Part shown: in pieces, positions 9,049 to 17,671 of the stretch
Numbering within the stretch: position 1 is the stretch's first letter
How the letters are laid out: each line of letters begins with the position of its first letter
Assembly (NCBI GenBank): GCA_937136425.1
Contig: CAKZON010000110.1
Coordinates: 1-64,000, forward strand
From: an uncultured Crocinitomix sp.
Lineage (GTDB): Bacteria > Bacteroidota > Bacteroidia > Flavobacteriales_D > Crocinitomicaceae
Reading direction: 5' to 3'
DNA: 64,000 nt
The notes under the pieces: generated by a model
What the model was told of the DNA's origin: nothing
Database searches by the model: none
Seen by the model: only the letters and a program-made list of their open reading frames with translations
Translations under genes and position numbers: made by a program

Positions 9049-9147
9049 TCAACCGCCCATTCTGTCTACATTTTTCATTAAAAACCTCTTTCTAATTTGA
9101 GATAAAAAAATCAATTTTAAAGCTAATTATTTGCACATTCGAAATAG

Positions 9148-9169
9148 TATTTAGATATTTGTCTAAATA
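9148..9169. promoter_or_regulatory. Inverted-repeat operator for the ArsR/SdpR-type repressor
   Basis: A perfect 8-bp inverted repeat TATTTAGA / TCTAAATA (9148-9155 and 9162-9169) has a 6-base spacer. It ends 8 bases before the repressor's ATG at 9178. Position, size and symmetry fit a dimeric winged-helix repressor binding at its own promoter. Binding is inferred. Confidence 0.7.
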
Positions 9170-9177
9170 TATAATTA

Positions 9178-9447
9178 ATGAAGAACCTCTTCAAGGCGCT
9201 CAACGATCAAACGCGGCGTGAAATATTAGAATTGCTAAAGGAAAAAGAAATGACTGCGGGTGAAATTGCAGAAAAATTTAACATTTCAAAGCCTAGTATT
9301 TCACATCACCTTGATCTTTTAAAAAGAGCAGATCTCGTGTCTAGCGTAAAAAAGGGGCAATTCGTCACCTACTCTATTAATACTACCATTTTAGAAGATT
9401 TGGTATCGTGGGTATTGACTTTAAAACAAGATAAAGATGAAAACTAG
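9178..9447 (+). CDS. ArsR-family repressor, SdpR-like autorepressor
   Basis: The 89-residue protein is a compact winged-helix regulator. It begins MKNLFKALNDQTRREILELLKEKEMTAGEIAEKFNISKPSISHHLDLLKRADLVSSVKKGQFVTYSIN, the classic ArsR/SmtB layout, with the recognition helix around ISKPSISHHL. No metal-binding ELCVCD motif is present, so it belongs to the metal-free SdpR-like branch, autorepressors paired with SdpI immunity proteins. It overlaps the SdpI-like gene by 11 bases. A perfect inverted repeat directly upstream is the likely operator. Confidence 0.9.
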   Translation: MKNLFKALNDQTRREILELLKEKEMTAGEIAEKFNISKPSISHHLDLLKRADLVSSVKKGQFVTYSINTTILEDLVSWVLTLKQDKDEN

Positions 9448-10093
9448 TTTAAAAAGCGAAATCATGTGTATCGGCCTTGTGCTGTTACCTCTTATTTATT
9501 TAGCAATTGTTTGGACAGAACTTCCTGACATTGTACCTATGCATTGGAATGTTGCTGGAGAAGTTGATGGTTGGGGTTCTAAATCAACCTTACTTTTAAT
9601 GCCATTTCTGCTGCCCTTTTTAGTGTATGCTATTTTTCTTTTAATTCAAAAATTTGGTCCATCTGAAAAATTAGATAAGATGGGGAAAAAGTTTGCAGCA
9701 TTAAAATTCATCCTTGTCTTATTCATGTCTGTATTAGCAGTATTTATTATTTACTCTGCTAGTCATGGCGAAGTTGCGCGACCAACATTTATCTTTGTTT
9801 TACTCGGATTATTATTTGCTGCTTTAGGCAATTTCTTCAAAACCATTCAGCCCAATTACTTTTTAGGAATTCGAACCCCATGGACTTTAAAACATCCAGC
9901 AGTTTGGAAATCAACTCATGAATTGGGAGGCAAATTGTGGTTTGTAGGTGGACTAATTATAGCACTTACGGCACTCGTTTCAACCTCATTAGTTGCAATA
10001 ATCAGTATGATTTCTGTAATCGCGATTATTACGATTGTGCCCATTGTTCACTCCTACCTTGCCGCTAAAAAATTAAAAGCAACCAACTCTTAA
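9437..10093 (+). CDS. SdpI-like membrane protein (DUF1648 and SdpI domains)
   Basis: The 218-residue integral membrane protein has about six hydrophobic helices. Near the N-terminus it shows the DUF1648 signature LPDIVPMHWNVAGEVDGWGSK (as spaced segments from about 29), and later the SdpI signature NYFLGIRTPWTLKHPAVWKSTH followed by GGKLWFVGG. In Bacillus, SdpI confers immunity to the SdpC toxin and also sequesters the repressor SdpR at the membrane. Here the repressor gene overlaps it by 11 bases, so the same two-protein logic is likely. No SdpC-like toxin gene is seen nearby, so the natural signal is unknown. Confidence 0.88.
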   Translation: MKTSLKSEIMCIGLVLLPLIYLAIVWTELPDIVPMHWNVAGEVDGWGSKSTLLLMPFLLPFLVYAIFLLIQKFGPSEKLDKMGKKFAALKFILVLFMSVLAVFIIYSASHGEVARPTFIFVLLGLLFAALGNFFKTIQPNYFLGIRTPWTLKHPAVWKSTHELGGKLWFVGGLIIALTALVSTSLVAIISMISVIAIITIVPIVHSYLAAKKLKATNS

Positions 10094-10102
10094 TATACTC
10101 TA

Positions 10103-11416
10103 ATGAAAATAAAACTTGTCTTTCTATTATCCACATTTGGTCTTTGGGCAAATAGCCAAACTTATCCGAATATTGAAATAAAAGCTGCCGCATTTGCGGA
10201 GGCACTTGTAACAGAAGATTTTGAAGCAGCCGTGGATTATTTTACACCAAAGGTTTTGGCTCAAGTTGATGCTAATAAATTAAAAGAAATTTGGAATCAA
10301 GTTCAAGGACAAACAGGTGTTTACCAAAGCAAAGAAGCAGTTAATGTTGTTGAAGAAAATGCAACAGTCGTTTCTTATCAGGCGTTAACATTTGCGAACA
10401 CCATTCTTGATTTAAAACTAGCATTTGATGCAAGCGAAAGTGTTGCTGGAATGTTATTTGTGCCGCACAAAATCATAGAACTAGATTTACAAGAAACAGA
10501 ACTATTTGCAGAAGAAGAGATTTCTGTAGAAACAGGTAAAGACATTAAACTAAGAGGCATATTAACCCTACCTAAAAACAAAAGTAAAGTTCCTGCAATA
10601 GTTCTTGTGCACGGCTCAGGACCAAACGATATGGACGAAACTTATGGCCCTAACAAGTTGTTTAAAGACTTAGCACACTCCTTAGCAAAAAAGGGAATTG
10701 CAGTTATTCGTTACACCAAACGAACTAAAGCATACAGTGGCCCACCGCAATTAGATCTTAACGCACTTACTTTATATGAAGAGACAATCGAAGATGCGAT
10801 CTCGGCAGTTGATTTAGCAAAAAAAGATAAGCGAATTGACAAGAAAAACATTTTTGTTTTAGGGCATAGTTTAGGAGGCATGGCAGCTCCACGAATAGGT
10901 GCTTTGGCAAAAAACACAAAAGGAATTATAATAATGGCAGGAAATGCAAGACCTTTAGAGCAATTAGTTCTTGAACAATACAATTACCTCATTAATGAAG
11001 ATAGCGTCATTACGGCAGAAGAAGAAAGCCTAATTGTTAATTATGAAGGACAATTAAAAGAACTCGATAACCTCAAAAAAAATGGTAAAACAGACGGGAT
11101 TCTTCCACTAGGGCTCCCGACAAATTATTGGCAATATTTAGTTGAATATAATCAGGTGAAAACTGCACTTGAATTAGATAAACCAATTTTAATCATTCAA
11201 GGAAAAAGAGATTATCAAGTAACAATAAAAGATTATCAGGTTTGGGAAAACGCAATTGGATCAAAAAAAAATGTCCAATTTAAACTTTATGAATTTTTAA
11301 ACCACCAAATGAGAGAAGGAACAGGACCTAGTTATCCTGCAGAATATAACATTAAAAGTAAGCTCCCCACCTATTTAGTAAGTGACATTGCAGCATGGGT
11401 ATTTGCTCAAAAATGA
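10103..11416 (+). CDS. Exported alpha/beta hydrolase with N-terminal DUF3887
   Basis: The product has a signal peptide (about 1-18, ending ANSQ), an N-terminal DUF3887 domain (about 25-115; AAAFAEALVTEDFEAAVDYFTPKV) and an alpha/beta hydrolase domain (about 140-437). The nucleophile elbow GHSLGG places Ser256 as catalytic; HGSGPNDMDETYGPN gives an oxyanion-region motif, and an Asp in GKRDYQV with His in FLNHQM probably complete the triad. Family members are esterases or peptidases of unknown substrate acting in the periplasm. It starts 9 bases after the SdpI-like gene and is likely in the same transcript, so it may be released by the same signal. Confidence 0.85.
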   Translation: MKIKLVFLLSTFGLWANSQTYPNIEIKAAAFAEALVTEDFEAAVDYFTPKVLAQVDANKLKEIWNQVQGQTGVYQSKEAVNVVEENATVVSYQALTFANTILDLKLAFDASESVAGMLFVPHKIIELDLQETELFAEEEISVETGKDIKLRGILTLPKNKSKVPAIVLVHGSGPNDMDETYGPNKLFKDLAHSLAKKGIAVIRYTKRTKAYSGPPQLDLNALTLYEETIEDAISAVDLAKKDKRIDKKNIFVLGHSLGGMAAPRIGALAKNTKGIIIMAGNARPLEQLVLEQYNYLINEDSVITAEEESLIVNYEGQLKELDNLKKNGKTDGILPLGLPTNYWQYLVEYNQVKTALELDKPILIIQGKRDYQVTIKDYQVWENAIGSKKNVQFKLYEFLNHQMREGTGPSYPAEYNIKSKLPTYLVSDIAAWVFAQK

Positions 11417-11447
11417 TTATTTTGTATCCAATACTAAAACCACATTA

Positions 11448-11825
11448 ATGACAGAAACTGAAAGATTATTTGAAGTGTTTGGCGAATTGCTTTACGCTAT
11501 TGCAATGGCAGATGGAGTAATTCAGAAAGAAGAACTTTCCGCACTAGAAGAAATAGTCGAAAATCATCCCTGGTCAGCCCCAATTAAATGGTCGTTTGAA
11601 TATGAAAAATCTAAAGCAAATGACTTGGATGAAGTCTATAATAAAGTAATCAGTTTTTGCCATCATCATGGACCATCTTCGCACTATGCCGATTTTATAA
11701 GTGCAATGGAAAAAATTGCCGCTGCAGCCAATGGAATTGAAAGCAGTGAATCTGATATGATTCAGTCATTTTCAACCGATTTAATTGCGCGATTCCAACG
11801 TGATTTAGACAAAGGAAACAGATAG
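11448..11825 (+). CDS. TerB-like helical protein (125 aa)
   Basis: The sequence ELLYAIAMADGVIQKEELSALEEIVENH resembles the TerB/tellurite-resistance helical fold, where Asp and Glu in the first helices bind metal, and the second half (ADFISAMEKIAAAANGIESSESDMIQSFSTDLIARF) repeats the pattern. I chose the ATG at 11448 because it falls after the hydrolase stop; the frame is open back to an ATG at 11382, which would overlap the hydrolase by 35 bases. It is probably cytoplasmic, the last gene of the SdpR-hydrolase operon or a short transcript. TerB-fold assignment is moderate. Confidence 0.7.
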   Translation: MTETERLFEVFGELLYAIAMADGVIQKEELSALEEIVENHPWSAPIKWSFEYEKSKANDLDEVYNKVISFCHHHGPSSHYADFISAMEKIAAAANGIESSESDMIQSFSTDLIARFQRDLDKGNR

Positions 11826-11944
11826 ATAATTCTTTAAAACAGAATTTACTGATAATAAGTAGTTCCTAATTCAAGCAACTAAATGCAAAAATTAGCGTAA
11901 TACTGTTAGTGGTCTATCAATTTTTTTATAAATTAGTCATTGAA

Positions 11945-12382
11945 ATGAGAAAAATTACACAAATTACAGCAATAACAGTAATCATGGCGTTCGGTTTTTT
12001 TAGCTGCGCAAAGCCTGGTTGTACTGACGAAAATTCTACGAATTATAACGCAGAAGCAAACGAAGACGACGGAACTTGCACTTACCGAGGCGATATTACA
12101 TTCTGGTGTTTACCAGATGTTTCAACGGCTTTAAAAGATGCTGGACACACTATGCTTCGATTTGAATTGGAAGGAGAAATTGTAGATTCAATAGCAACAG
12201 AAGTATTCTTTTCACCAAGTGGCGAATGTAGCACTCCAGGAGTAAAAACAATTCCTATGGAGGATTTACCATATGAATACAGATATTTCAAATACCGCGT
12301 AAGAGGAAATGGATTTGAAACATTATATGAAGATTTTATCAAATTAGATGCCAATACATGTTTAGCTGTTAAGCTTGACTAG
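11945..12382 (+). CDS. Small lipoprotein with NYN...EDDGTC motif
   Basis: The start at 11945 gives a lipoprotein signal (MRKITQITAITVIMAFGFFSC) with lipobox Cys21; the open frame begins at 11909 but adds an unlikely leader. Just after the Cys lies CTDENSTNYNAEANEDDGTC, a Cys-flanked acidic motif also present in the lipoprotein at 28674 (CTTENAANYNVEAKEDDGSC). The motif looks like the short Ca-binding-type repeat of many marine Bacteroidota exported proteins. The remaining ~100 residues are beta-rich with two more Cys and no recognised domain. The two genes are divergent paralogues sharing only the N-terminal third. Function unknown. Confidence 0.72.
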   Translation: MRKITQITAITVIMAFGFFSCAKPGCTDENSTNYNAEANEDDGTCTYRGDITFWCLPDVSTALKDAGHTMLRFELEGEIVDSIATEVFFSPSGECSTPGVKTIPMEDLPYEYRYFKYRVRGNGFETLYEDFIKLDANTCLAVKLD

Positions 12383-12406
12383 TTAGAAAAGCAATCAAAA
12401 AATATT

Positions 12407-12441
12407 AAATGCGCTTGATTTTAAATTGGGCGCATTTTTTT
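12407..12441 (+). terminator. Rho-independent terminator
   Basis: An 8-bp stem (12407-12414 with 12430-12437) is followed by a run of T. It lies 25 bases after the lipoprotein stop and separates it from the tRNA. Confidence 0.8.
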
Positions 12442-12476
12442 GTGCGATTAAGTGTAATACTCACATTAAAATGCCT

Positions 12477-12484
12477 TATATTTG
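12477..12484 (+). promoter_or_regulatory. Promoter -7 element of tRNA-Leu
   Basis: TATATTTG matches the Bacteroidota -7 consensus TAnnTTTG and lies 23 bases before the mature tRNA. No good -33 TTG was found at the usual distance. Confidence 0.55.
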
Positions 12485-12507
12485 GCGCGCAGAAATGCAC
12501 TTGACTT

Positions 12508-12590
12508 GCCCAGGTGCTGAAACTGGTAGACAGGCCATCTTGAGGGGGTGGTGTCCTATGGGCGTGCGGGTTCGAATCCCGCTCTGGGCA
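12508..12590 (+). tRNA. tRNA-Leu (GAG)
   Basis: The acceptor strands GCCCAGG (12508-12514) and tctgggc (12583-12589) pair with one G-U. The anticodon stem ccatc/ggtgg (12535-12539/12547-12551) encloses the loop ttgaggg with anticodon GAG at 12542-12544. A long variable arm and T arm (gcggg/cccgc) follow, as expected of a class II tRNA-Leu. CCA is not encoded. Its 3' end is repeated at 21239-21258, marking an integration site. Confidence 0.93.
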
Positions 12591-12596
12591 CAGAAA
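12577..12596 (+). repeat. att-like direct repeat, left copy (tRNA-Leu 3' end)
   Basis: The 20 bases TCCCGCTCTGGGCACAGAAA cover the last 14 bases of tRNA-Leu plus 6 beyond, and recur exactly at 21239-21258. A tRNA 3' end duplicated about 8.66 kb away is the usual trace of site-specific integration by a tyrosine recombinase. Confidence 0.78.
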
Positions 12597-12634
12597 GAAA
12601 CCTGATTCCGTTTTTACGGAATTAGGTTTCTTAG
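12597..12634 (+). terminator. Rho-independent terminator after tRNA-Leu
   Basis: A 14-bp stem (12597-12610 with 12617-12630, one G-U) carries a 6-base loop and a short T-rich tail (ttagtttt). It begins directly after the att repeat, so it is part of the island's left edge. Confidence 0.78.
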
Positions 12635-12640
12635 TTTTAC

Positions 12641-12669
12641 AAAGAATCGAAACGGAGTTTCAGTGAATG
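12641..12669 (+). repeat. Dispersed palindromic element, copy 1
   Basis: The element contains GAAACGGAGTTTC (5-bp palindrome arms) followed by AGTGAATG. Related copies lie at 21298-21328 and 25979-26010. All sit beside a terminator hairpin. Function unknown. Confidence 0.45.
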
Positions 12670-12761
12670 GTGGCTTTAGAAAAAATAGTAAAAAGTGAGT
12701 TAGAAGAGAATAGAAATGCGAGGAATTACTGCATAAAATAGACCTGATAAAGTTATTTTGA

Positions 12762-15700
12762 TTAAACAGTGTTTTCACCCAAAACTTCTTCACCACTTTC
12801 AAAATAACTAGGCTCCTTAAGAATCGAATCTAAATTATCCATTGCAAAATCTAGCTGATCATCTGCTAATTCTGTTTTTCTCAGTACACGATATGCGTTC
12901 ATAATGACCTTTAAAGGTTCATTCTTAAGATATCTGTCAAAAATATCTGGAGCAAAATGAGACGAGTGCTGCATCACTAAGTTAATACACTCCACGGGAT
13001 AATTATATGAACATTTATGGAGGAATTGGTAAAATTGATAGCCTCTATATCGTCCAACATTCGTTTTTATATAAGCCTGAATGAAATGTTCTAATTCCTT
13101 AAATTGTTTTGAATCAAAATGATGGAATGAATTGGCATATACTCGAATTATATCTTCTTGATCAGATTGCAAAAACTTTGACAATACTGTTAACGCTTTT
13201 TCAACTTGAACGTTCTCATCAATAAATTTATAAGCCATATTAAGACAATCCACGACCTGTTCCGCTCCTTGCTCACAATACTCATTTAGTAACGGTTCAG
13301 CCAACTGTTCCCCATGACAATATGCCTTAACCAAAAATTGTCCAAATCCATTTATTCGGGTTTCATTCGTAATTATCATATTAAAAAATGGGGTAATTTC
13401 GTTTATATCACTTGTCTTCATGTGTTGAAGAATTCGGATCGAATATTCCAATGAATCGTTGGAGAGCTCACTTGTAAAATTGAGAAAAATTTTGATTACT
13501 CTTTCTTTATCATACCTCAATAAAAATTTAAGATTTGCTAAAACAAGTCCTTTTTCAACATCATTAAGACCTAGTGCCTTTTCAATTGTCGAAAAAATTA
13601 ATTCCACATTCTCGTCTGAGTATGCAAAATTCATCAGGTACTCTAATGCATATCCACGAACCTTACGCTTTTCCTTTTCGTCCTCTGTTTTTTCCAAAGC
13701 AATAGTCACTAAAAAATCTATAATTCGTTTATCCTGTACTTTTTGGATTGCAAACTCCTTAGTGTACCAAATAAGCTGTGAAACGGTTGAAGGTGTTAGG
13801 TCGTTTTTATTGTAAAACTCAAGAAACAAATCTATCAACTTGGGCGTTTCATACTTTCCATTTATTAAACCTTTAATCGCACTAAGTTTATATATATTCG
13901 TTACTTCCGATTCATTAATTATTTCAGGAATTAAGGGAAGATATTTCTCATGATCAAGTGAAATAGCTGTTTCAAATTTATCTGAATGGGAATGTTCTCG
14001 GGCTATGTCACTCCATTCATCATAATTAGGATGTGTAGAGCTAAAACGCTTAATGGTCCTTTTCCAGTCAACTAAATTCATTGTGTCATAAGATCGATCT
14101 GGAAGTGGTTTTTCGCCGCTGGAAAGAATTGAAGATTTCTTGGGTACTTGAAGCAAACTAATGATACCATACAAGCGTCTAAATTCATGATAAGAAGTTC
14201 TTAACTCATGAATACTTTCCCTTTCATCAGTAGGAATAGATGACAATAGTTTATACCTTAATCTGTGATAATTTTTAAATAATTGAAGTTTTCCTTCATC
14301 ATTAACGTACAGTCTTCTCGCCTCTAGTAAGTAAAACTTCCCTATAATATCAGAGATTATTTTCTTTTGCTTTATATCAAATAGCCCAAATGACTTATTG
14401 AGTAGAACATACGCAAGATAAGGAAAATACTTTCCTCTAATACATAAATCCAAGAGCAATTGTTTATTTGACAAAACACAAAAGGATTCTTGAATAAAAT
14501 TAGTTGGGCTTTCGGAAATCACGAAAAGTCCAATTAAGAATAACGAGGAATTATTTGATTTCAGATAATATTCAACCTCTCCAAGAACAAACTCAAAATC
14601 TTCCTGTTTAGATAGGTGAACCATAAGGTTTTCGTACTGCTGAAAATGAACAGGTGCGTTTCTACCCTCTGTTGATGGAATAAAAGACTCAAAAGTAGGA
14701 TCAACTTTTAGTATTCGCAGACTGGGGTAATCAAGTAGCTTTTCACCAGAAAGTTTAACGATAATTTTCTTTATCAAATGATAAGTCTTTTGAGGATGAT
14801 GCTCCCGCAGCAACGAATAAATATCAGGAAACATTGATTCTGCTACAAGGTATTCTTTACGATCCGAAATCTTTTTTTTTAAATTAGTCAGGTTAGCGGA
14901 AAGAAGCAAGTGGATTGCTCCATCAGGATCATTCAGTATAGAACCTTTAATCAACTTATGCTCATAATAAGAATCCATTTCATTAAACTTACCATCTAGC
15001 AAGTAGTCTCTCAATTTAAAATGAAGAGGATGAGTAAAAGTCTCACACCTTTTCATTACATCCAAGCATACTTTATGAAATTGAACTAGCCGTCTATTCG
15101 CCCATAAAAATTCTACTATTTCATGAGAGAAGTCTTTCTCAAATCTTCTTAAAAACAGACTTATACTCCAAATTCTTTCTTCATTATTTTCTTGCCAAAA
15201 AGATTCTATAATTTTTTCTTGAAAAAAGAATTGTAGCCAATTCGAACTATAATGAAGTCTAAATAGCAAATCAATTGATGCCAACTCACATTCGAATATT
15301 TTTTGTAGCATTTTTTTCTCGCCAACTGTTGGATCATTCCGAAATACTAATTGTTGCAGAATCATTAGCTCTATATGAAACCTAACATCAGGACTAAAAA
15401 GGATTTTGTCCAGATCTATTAGATACTTTTTTGCGCTAGTTGTTCTTTTATAGTCTACTATTTGCTTGATTTTAGAACGAACCAACAATCCTTGGTGATT
15501 CTGCACTATTTCATTCAGCAAATCCTTTTCAGTATTGATGAAATTACGAGCAAACGCATAATCGAAAAAGGATTGATGAAAAAATTCTATTTTAGAGTAA
15601 GAAGACTTGACAATCCCCGTTGATTCTAGATAATTTAATTCGTTATAGAAGGAATCCTCAAAAGGAGATTTTGAAACAACTATTTCTTGAGAATCACTCA

Positions 15701-17198
15701 TTTTATCGGCTATTCCAAAAATTGCTTTATCAACATTTTTCAAATCAATGCCATCCAATTTCCCTTTCTTAGTGATAGACACTTTTTCCGTCCAAAACTT
15801 TGCATATAAATCTTGTAAACTTGTTAATTTCTTTAAATCTAAATCTTTAGAATAAATTGATAGAAATATATCTAAATGTAGAGGTGTTGACAACAATTTT
15901 TTAAGACTCTTTTTCAGGATAAATGTCGCTGAAAGCTGTGACTCTAATACCTGCTTGATTTCATTCTCATCCAATGGCAAAAGATTAAAAATCTTCTTTT
16001 TGGAATAATAGGTCAAAAGCGGATCATTAAGTAGATCATATTCCCGACATGAAAGTACAATACGAACATTTTTATGTTCCTCTAATTCCTCGATAATTGT
16101 TGCGTATGTTTTTAGTGCGCTTTGATCAGCCGAAAGGGTTTGAGATAAGGCATCAAGCTGATCTATAATTACAACTACAAGGTCGGAATCCCCCTTAACA
16201 CTCAACGTAAAATCAGCGAAGGAATCATCAATCGATAATTCTTGCTTAAAATCGACAATAGATTTGTAATTAAAGTAGTCTGCCTTTAACGAATAACTTG
16301 GAATGAGTTCAGCCCTCAATTGATTCTGAAGCTGAGACATAGCAACGGTCTTCCCCATTCCAGCATTAGCACTCAAAACCGCAAGATTATTTCCGTTTTT
16401 TTCTAAAGGTGATTTTATCCAAGTTATTATTTTATCAACTTCTTTTCTCTTGATGACGGATGCCTTATTAATTCCAAAATGTTTTTTGGAATGATCAAGA
16501 CGGGACGAAATACGATTAGCCTTTACTTTATAAAACTTGTTTTTCTCTTTTGCTTTCTGAATTAAAGAAGACCTTAAATCTGCCTGAAAATAACGGTTTA
16601 TCACCTCTTCTGACAATCTAATAACTGGATCAATTTCGTGCGGCTTAACTACTTGAAAAGAAAGGTTATCTAAAATGCTTTCTATCCTCACTTGATTAAG
16701 AGAAAAATCCATTCCATTGAAAGCTAAAAAGGCGTTTTTATGCTTTTCAAAAACTTTTTTTATGTCTAAGTTGAATTCTTGTTTCCGCCAAACGTTTTTG
16801 AAATCATGAACTAGTGGAAATGTATTTTTTGAAAACCCTTTTGCAGAAACAAAATAATAGGTAAAAGTATTGATATTGTCAATATGTGAACTTGATAGTT
16901 TATTATTGTCTTGGTTTTTCAGATGAAACATGATAAACTTAACCAACTCACTAAAAATCTCCGCGTTAGTGATATTCTTATTTAGTTTTTTGCATTGAAC
17001 TGCACCAGTTATGCTGCCCTCCTTCAAAAGCATAATATCTCTTCCTTCATCAGCCCCTTCAGGAAGCAAATCTGTTTTATCGTGATCTAGGAATTTCCCA
17101 CTCTGTATTTCTAGTTTGAAATACCATTCTACAACCTCTTCAAATTCCCGATCTGTTAGATGGTCAAATGATAAAGAACTATTTCCGTAAACTTCCAT
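12762..17198 (-). CDS. Avs-like STAND NTPase with N-terminal Mrr-type nuclease (1478 aa)
   Basis: Residues 10-75 match an Mrr/PD-(D/E)xK nuclease: LTDREFEEVVEWYF, then GADEGRD with Asp54 and VQCK with Gln68 and Lys70, the expected D...QxK catalytic set. Residues 272-390 form a STAND-type NTPase: Walker A NAGMGKT (Lys283, Thr284), Walker B VVVIIDQLDA (Asp346, Asp349) and the sensor VLSCREYD (Arg385). The remaining ~1000 residues look helical and repeat-like, as in the sensor half of antiviral STAND (Avs) proteins, which recognise phage proteins, oligomerise and switch on the nuclease. The layout and size fit Avs; assignment to one Avs type needs comparison. It lies 11 bases downstream of a small P-loop gene, the likely co-factor, within the tRNA-Leu island. 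Role as phage defence is inferred. Confidence 0.82.
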   Translation of the reverse strand: MEVYGNSSLSFDHLTDREFEEVVEWYFKLEIQSGKFLDHDKTDLLPEGADEGRDIMLLKEGSITGAVQCKKLNKNITNAEIFSELVKFIMFHLKNQDNNKLSSSHIDNINTFTYYFVSAKGFSKNTFPLVHDFKNVWRKQEFNLDIKKVFEKHKNAFLAFNGMDFSLNQVRIESILDNLSFQVVKPHEIDPVIRLSEEVINRYFQADLRSSLIQKAKEKNKFYKVKANRISSRLDHSKKHFGINKASVIKRKEVDKIITWIKSPLEKNGNNLAVLSANAGMGKTVAMSQLQNQLRAELIPSYSLKADYFNYKSIVDFKQELSIDDSFADFTLSVKGDSDLVVVIIDQLDALSQTLSADQSALKTYATIIEELEEHKNVRIVLSCREYDLLNDPLLTYYSKKKIFNLLPLDENEIKQVLESQLSATFILKKSLKKLLSTPLHLDIFLSIYSKDLDLKKLTSLQDLYAKFWTEKVSITKKGKLDGIDLKNVDKAIFGIADKMSDSQEIVVSKSPFEDSFYNELNYLESTGIVKSSYSKIEFFHQSFFDYAFARNFINTEKDLLNEIVQNHQGLLVRSKIKQIVDYKRTTSAKKYLIDLDKILFSPDVRFHIELMILQQLVFRNDPTVGEKKMLQKIFECELASIDLLFRLHYSSNWLQFFFQEKIIESFWQENNEERIWSISLFLRRFEKDFSHEIVEFLWANRRLVQFHKVCLDVMKRCETFTHPLHFKLRDYLLDGKFNEMDSYYEHKLIKGSILNDPDGAIHLLLSANLTNLKKKISDRKEYLVAESMFPDIYSLLREHHPQKTYHLIKKIIVKLSGEKLLDYPSLRILKVDPTFESFIPSTEGRNAPVHFQQYENLMVHLSKQEDFEFVLGEVEYYLKSNNSSLFLIGLFVISESPTNFIQESFCVLSNKQLLLDLCIRGKYFPYLAYVLLNKSFGLFDIKQKKIISDIIGKFYLLEARRLYVNDEGKLQLFKNYHRLRYKLLSSIPTDERESIHELRTSYHEFRRLYGIISLLQVPKKSSILSSGEKPLPDRSYDTMNLVDWKRTIKRFSSTHPNYDEWSDIAREHSHSDKFETAISLDHEKYLPLIPEIINESEVTNIYKLSAIKGLINGKYETPKLIDLFLEFYNKNDLTPSTVSQLIWYTKEFAIQKVQDKRIIDFLVTIALEKTEDEKEKRKVRGYALEYLMNFAYSDENVELIFSTIEKALGLNDVEKGLVLANLKFLLRYDKERVIKIFLNFTSELSNDSLEYSIRILQHMKTSDINEITPFFNMIITNETRINGFGQFLVKAYCHGEQLAEPLLNEYCEQGAEQVVDCLNMAYKFIDENVQVEKALTVLSKFLQSDQEDIIRVYANSFHHFDSKQFKELEHFIQAYIKTNVGRYRGYQFYQFLHKCSYNYPVECINLVMQHSSHFAPDIFDRYLKNEPLKVIMNAYRVLRKTELADDQLDFAMDNLDSILKEPSYFESGEEVLGENTV

Positions 17199-17209
17199 TC
17201 AATACTAAA

Positions 17210-17671
17210 CTACACCCATTTAAAATGTTCACGAACTTCCGAACTTAACTCATTCATTGGACGGCTCCATGAATTTTGAAAACTTTCAACTTTCTTACCC
17301 CATTTACTTTCGATTATTGCTAATTCTTTAACATCAATTCTTTCCCCAATAACGGCAATTTTCTCAATATCAAAACTGGCATCAATAAGTTTCAAATACT
17401 CGATTCCCTTTGGCCTTTTGTATAAGGTGTGAAGCCTCAGAGTTAAAAGAATGTTTCCATTTGGTGAAGCACTTAATTCAATTATAACATCTTTCGGAAA
17501 TTTCCAATCCTCCTGTGATGATCGAATCCAAATGGAGAACTCTTCAATTTTGTCGTTGTTGAATTTAATTTTTACATTTTGCTTTTTGCGAGCAACCCCT
17601 GTCAAACTTCTTACAAGAGATGATTTACCACATGCGCCATGTCCAATTATTACATAGATTTTCTTTTTCAT
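17210..17671 (-). CDS. Small P-loop NTPase in operon with the STAND gene (153 aa)
   Basis: The protein begins MKKKIYVIIGHGACGKSSLVRSLTG with a Walker A motif GHGACGKS (residues 10-17). No clear Walker B (hhhhD) is obvious; the segment KDVIIELSASPNGNILLTLRL may hold the strand that replaces it. It is much shorter than typical GTPases or kinases and has no G4 NKxD motif. It is transcribed first, 11 bases before the large STAND nuclease gene, so the two likely act together, perhaps as regulator or accessory of the sensor. I know of no described Avs type with this partner, though my recall is limited. A near-consensus -7 site lies in the region upstream (TACCTTTA on the minus strand, near 17704-17711). 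Confidence 0.72.
   Translation of the reverse strand: MKKKIYVIIGHGACGKSSLVRSLTGVARKKQNVKIKFNNDKIEEFSIWIRSSQEDWKFPKDVIIELSASPNGNILLTLRLHTLYKRPKGIEYLKLIDASFDIEKIAVIGERIDVKELAIIESKWGKKVESFQNSWSRPMNELSSEVREHFKWV

Noticed and set aside
11382..11447. Longer start for the TerB-like gene
   Set aside because: It overlaps the hydrolase end by 35 bases and the N-terminal residues have no TerB pattern; the ATG at 11448 fits the fold.
12667..12741. Short open frame between tRNA-Leu and the STAND gene (24 codons)
   Set aside because: Too short, overlaps the palindromic repeat, no homology or promoter; possibly a relic, but not supportable as a gene.
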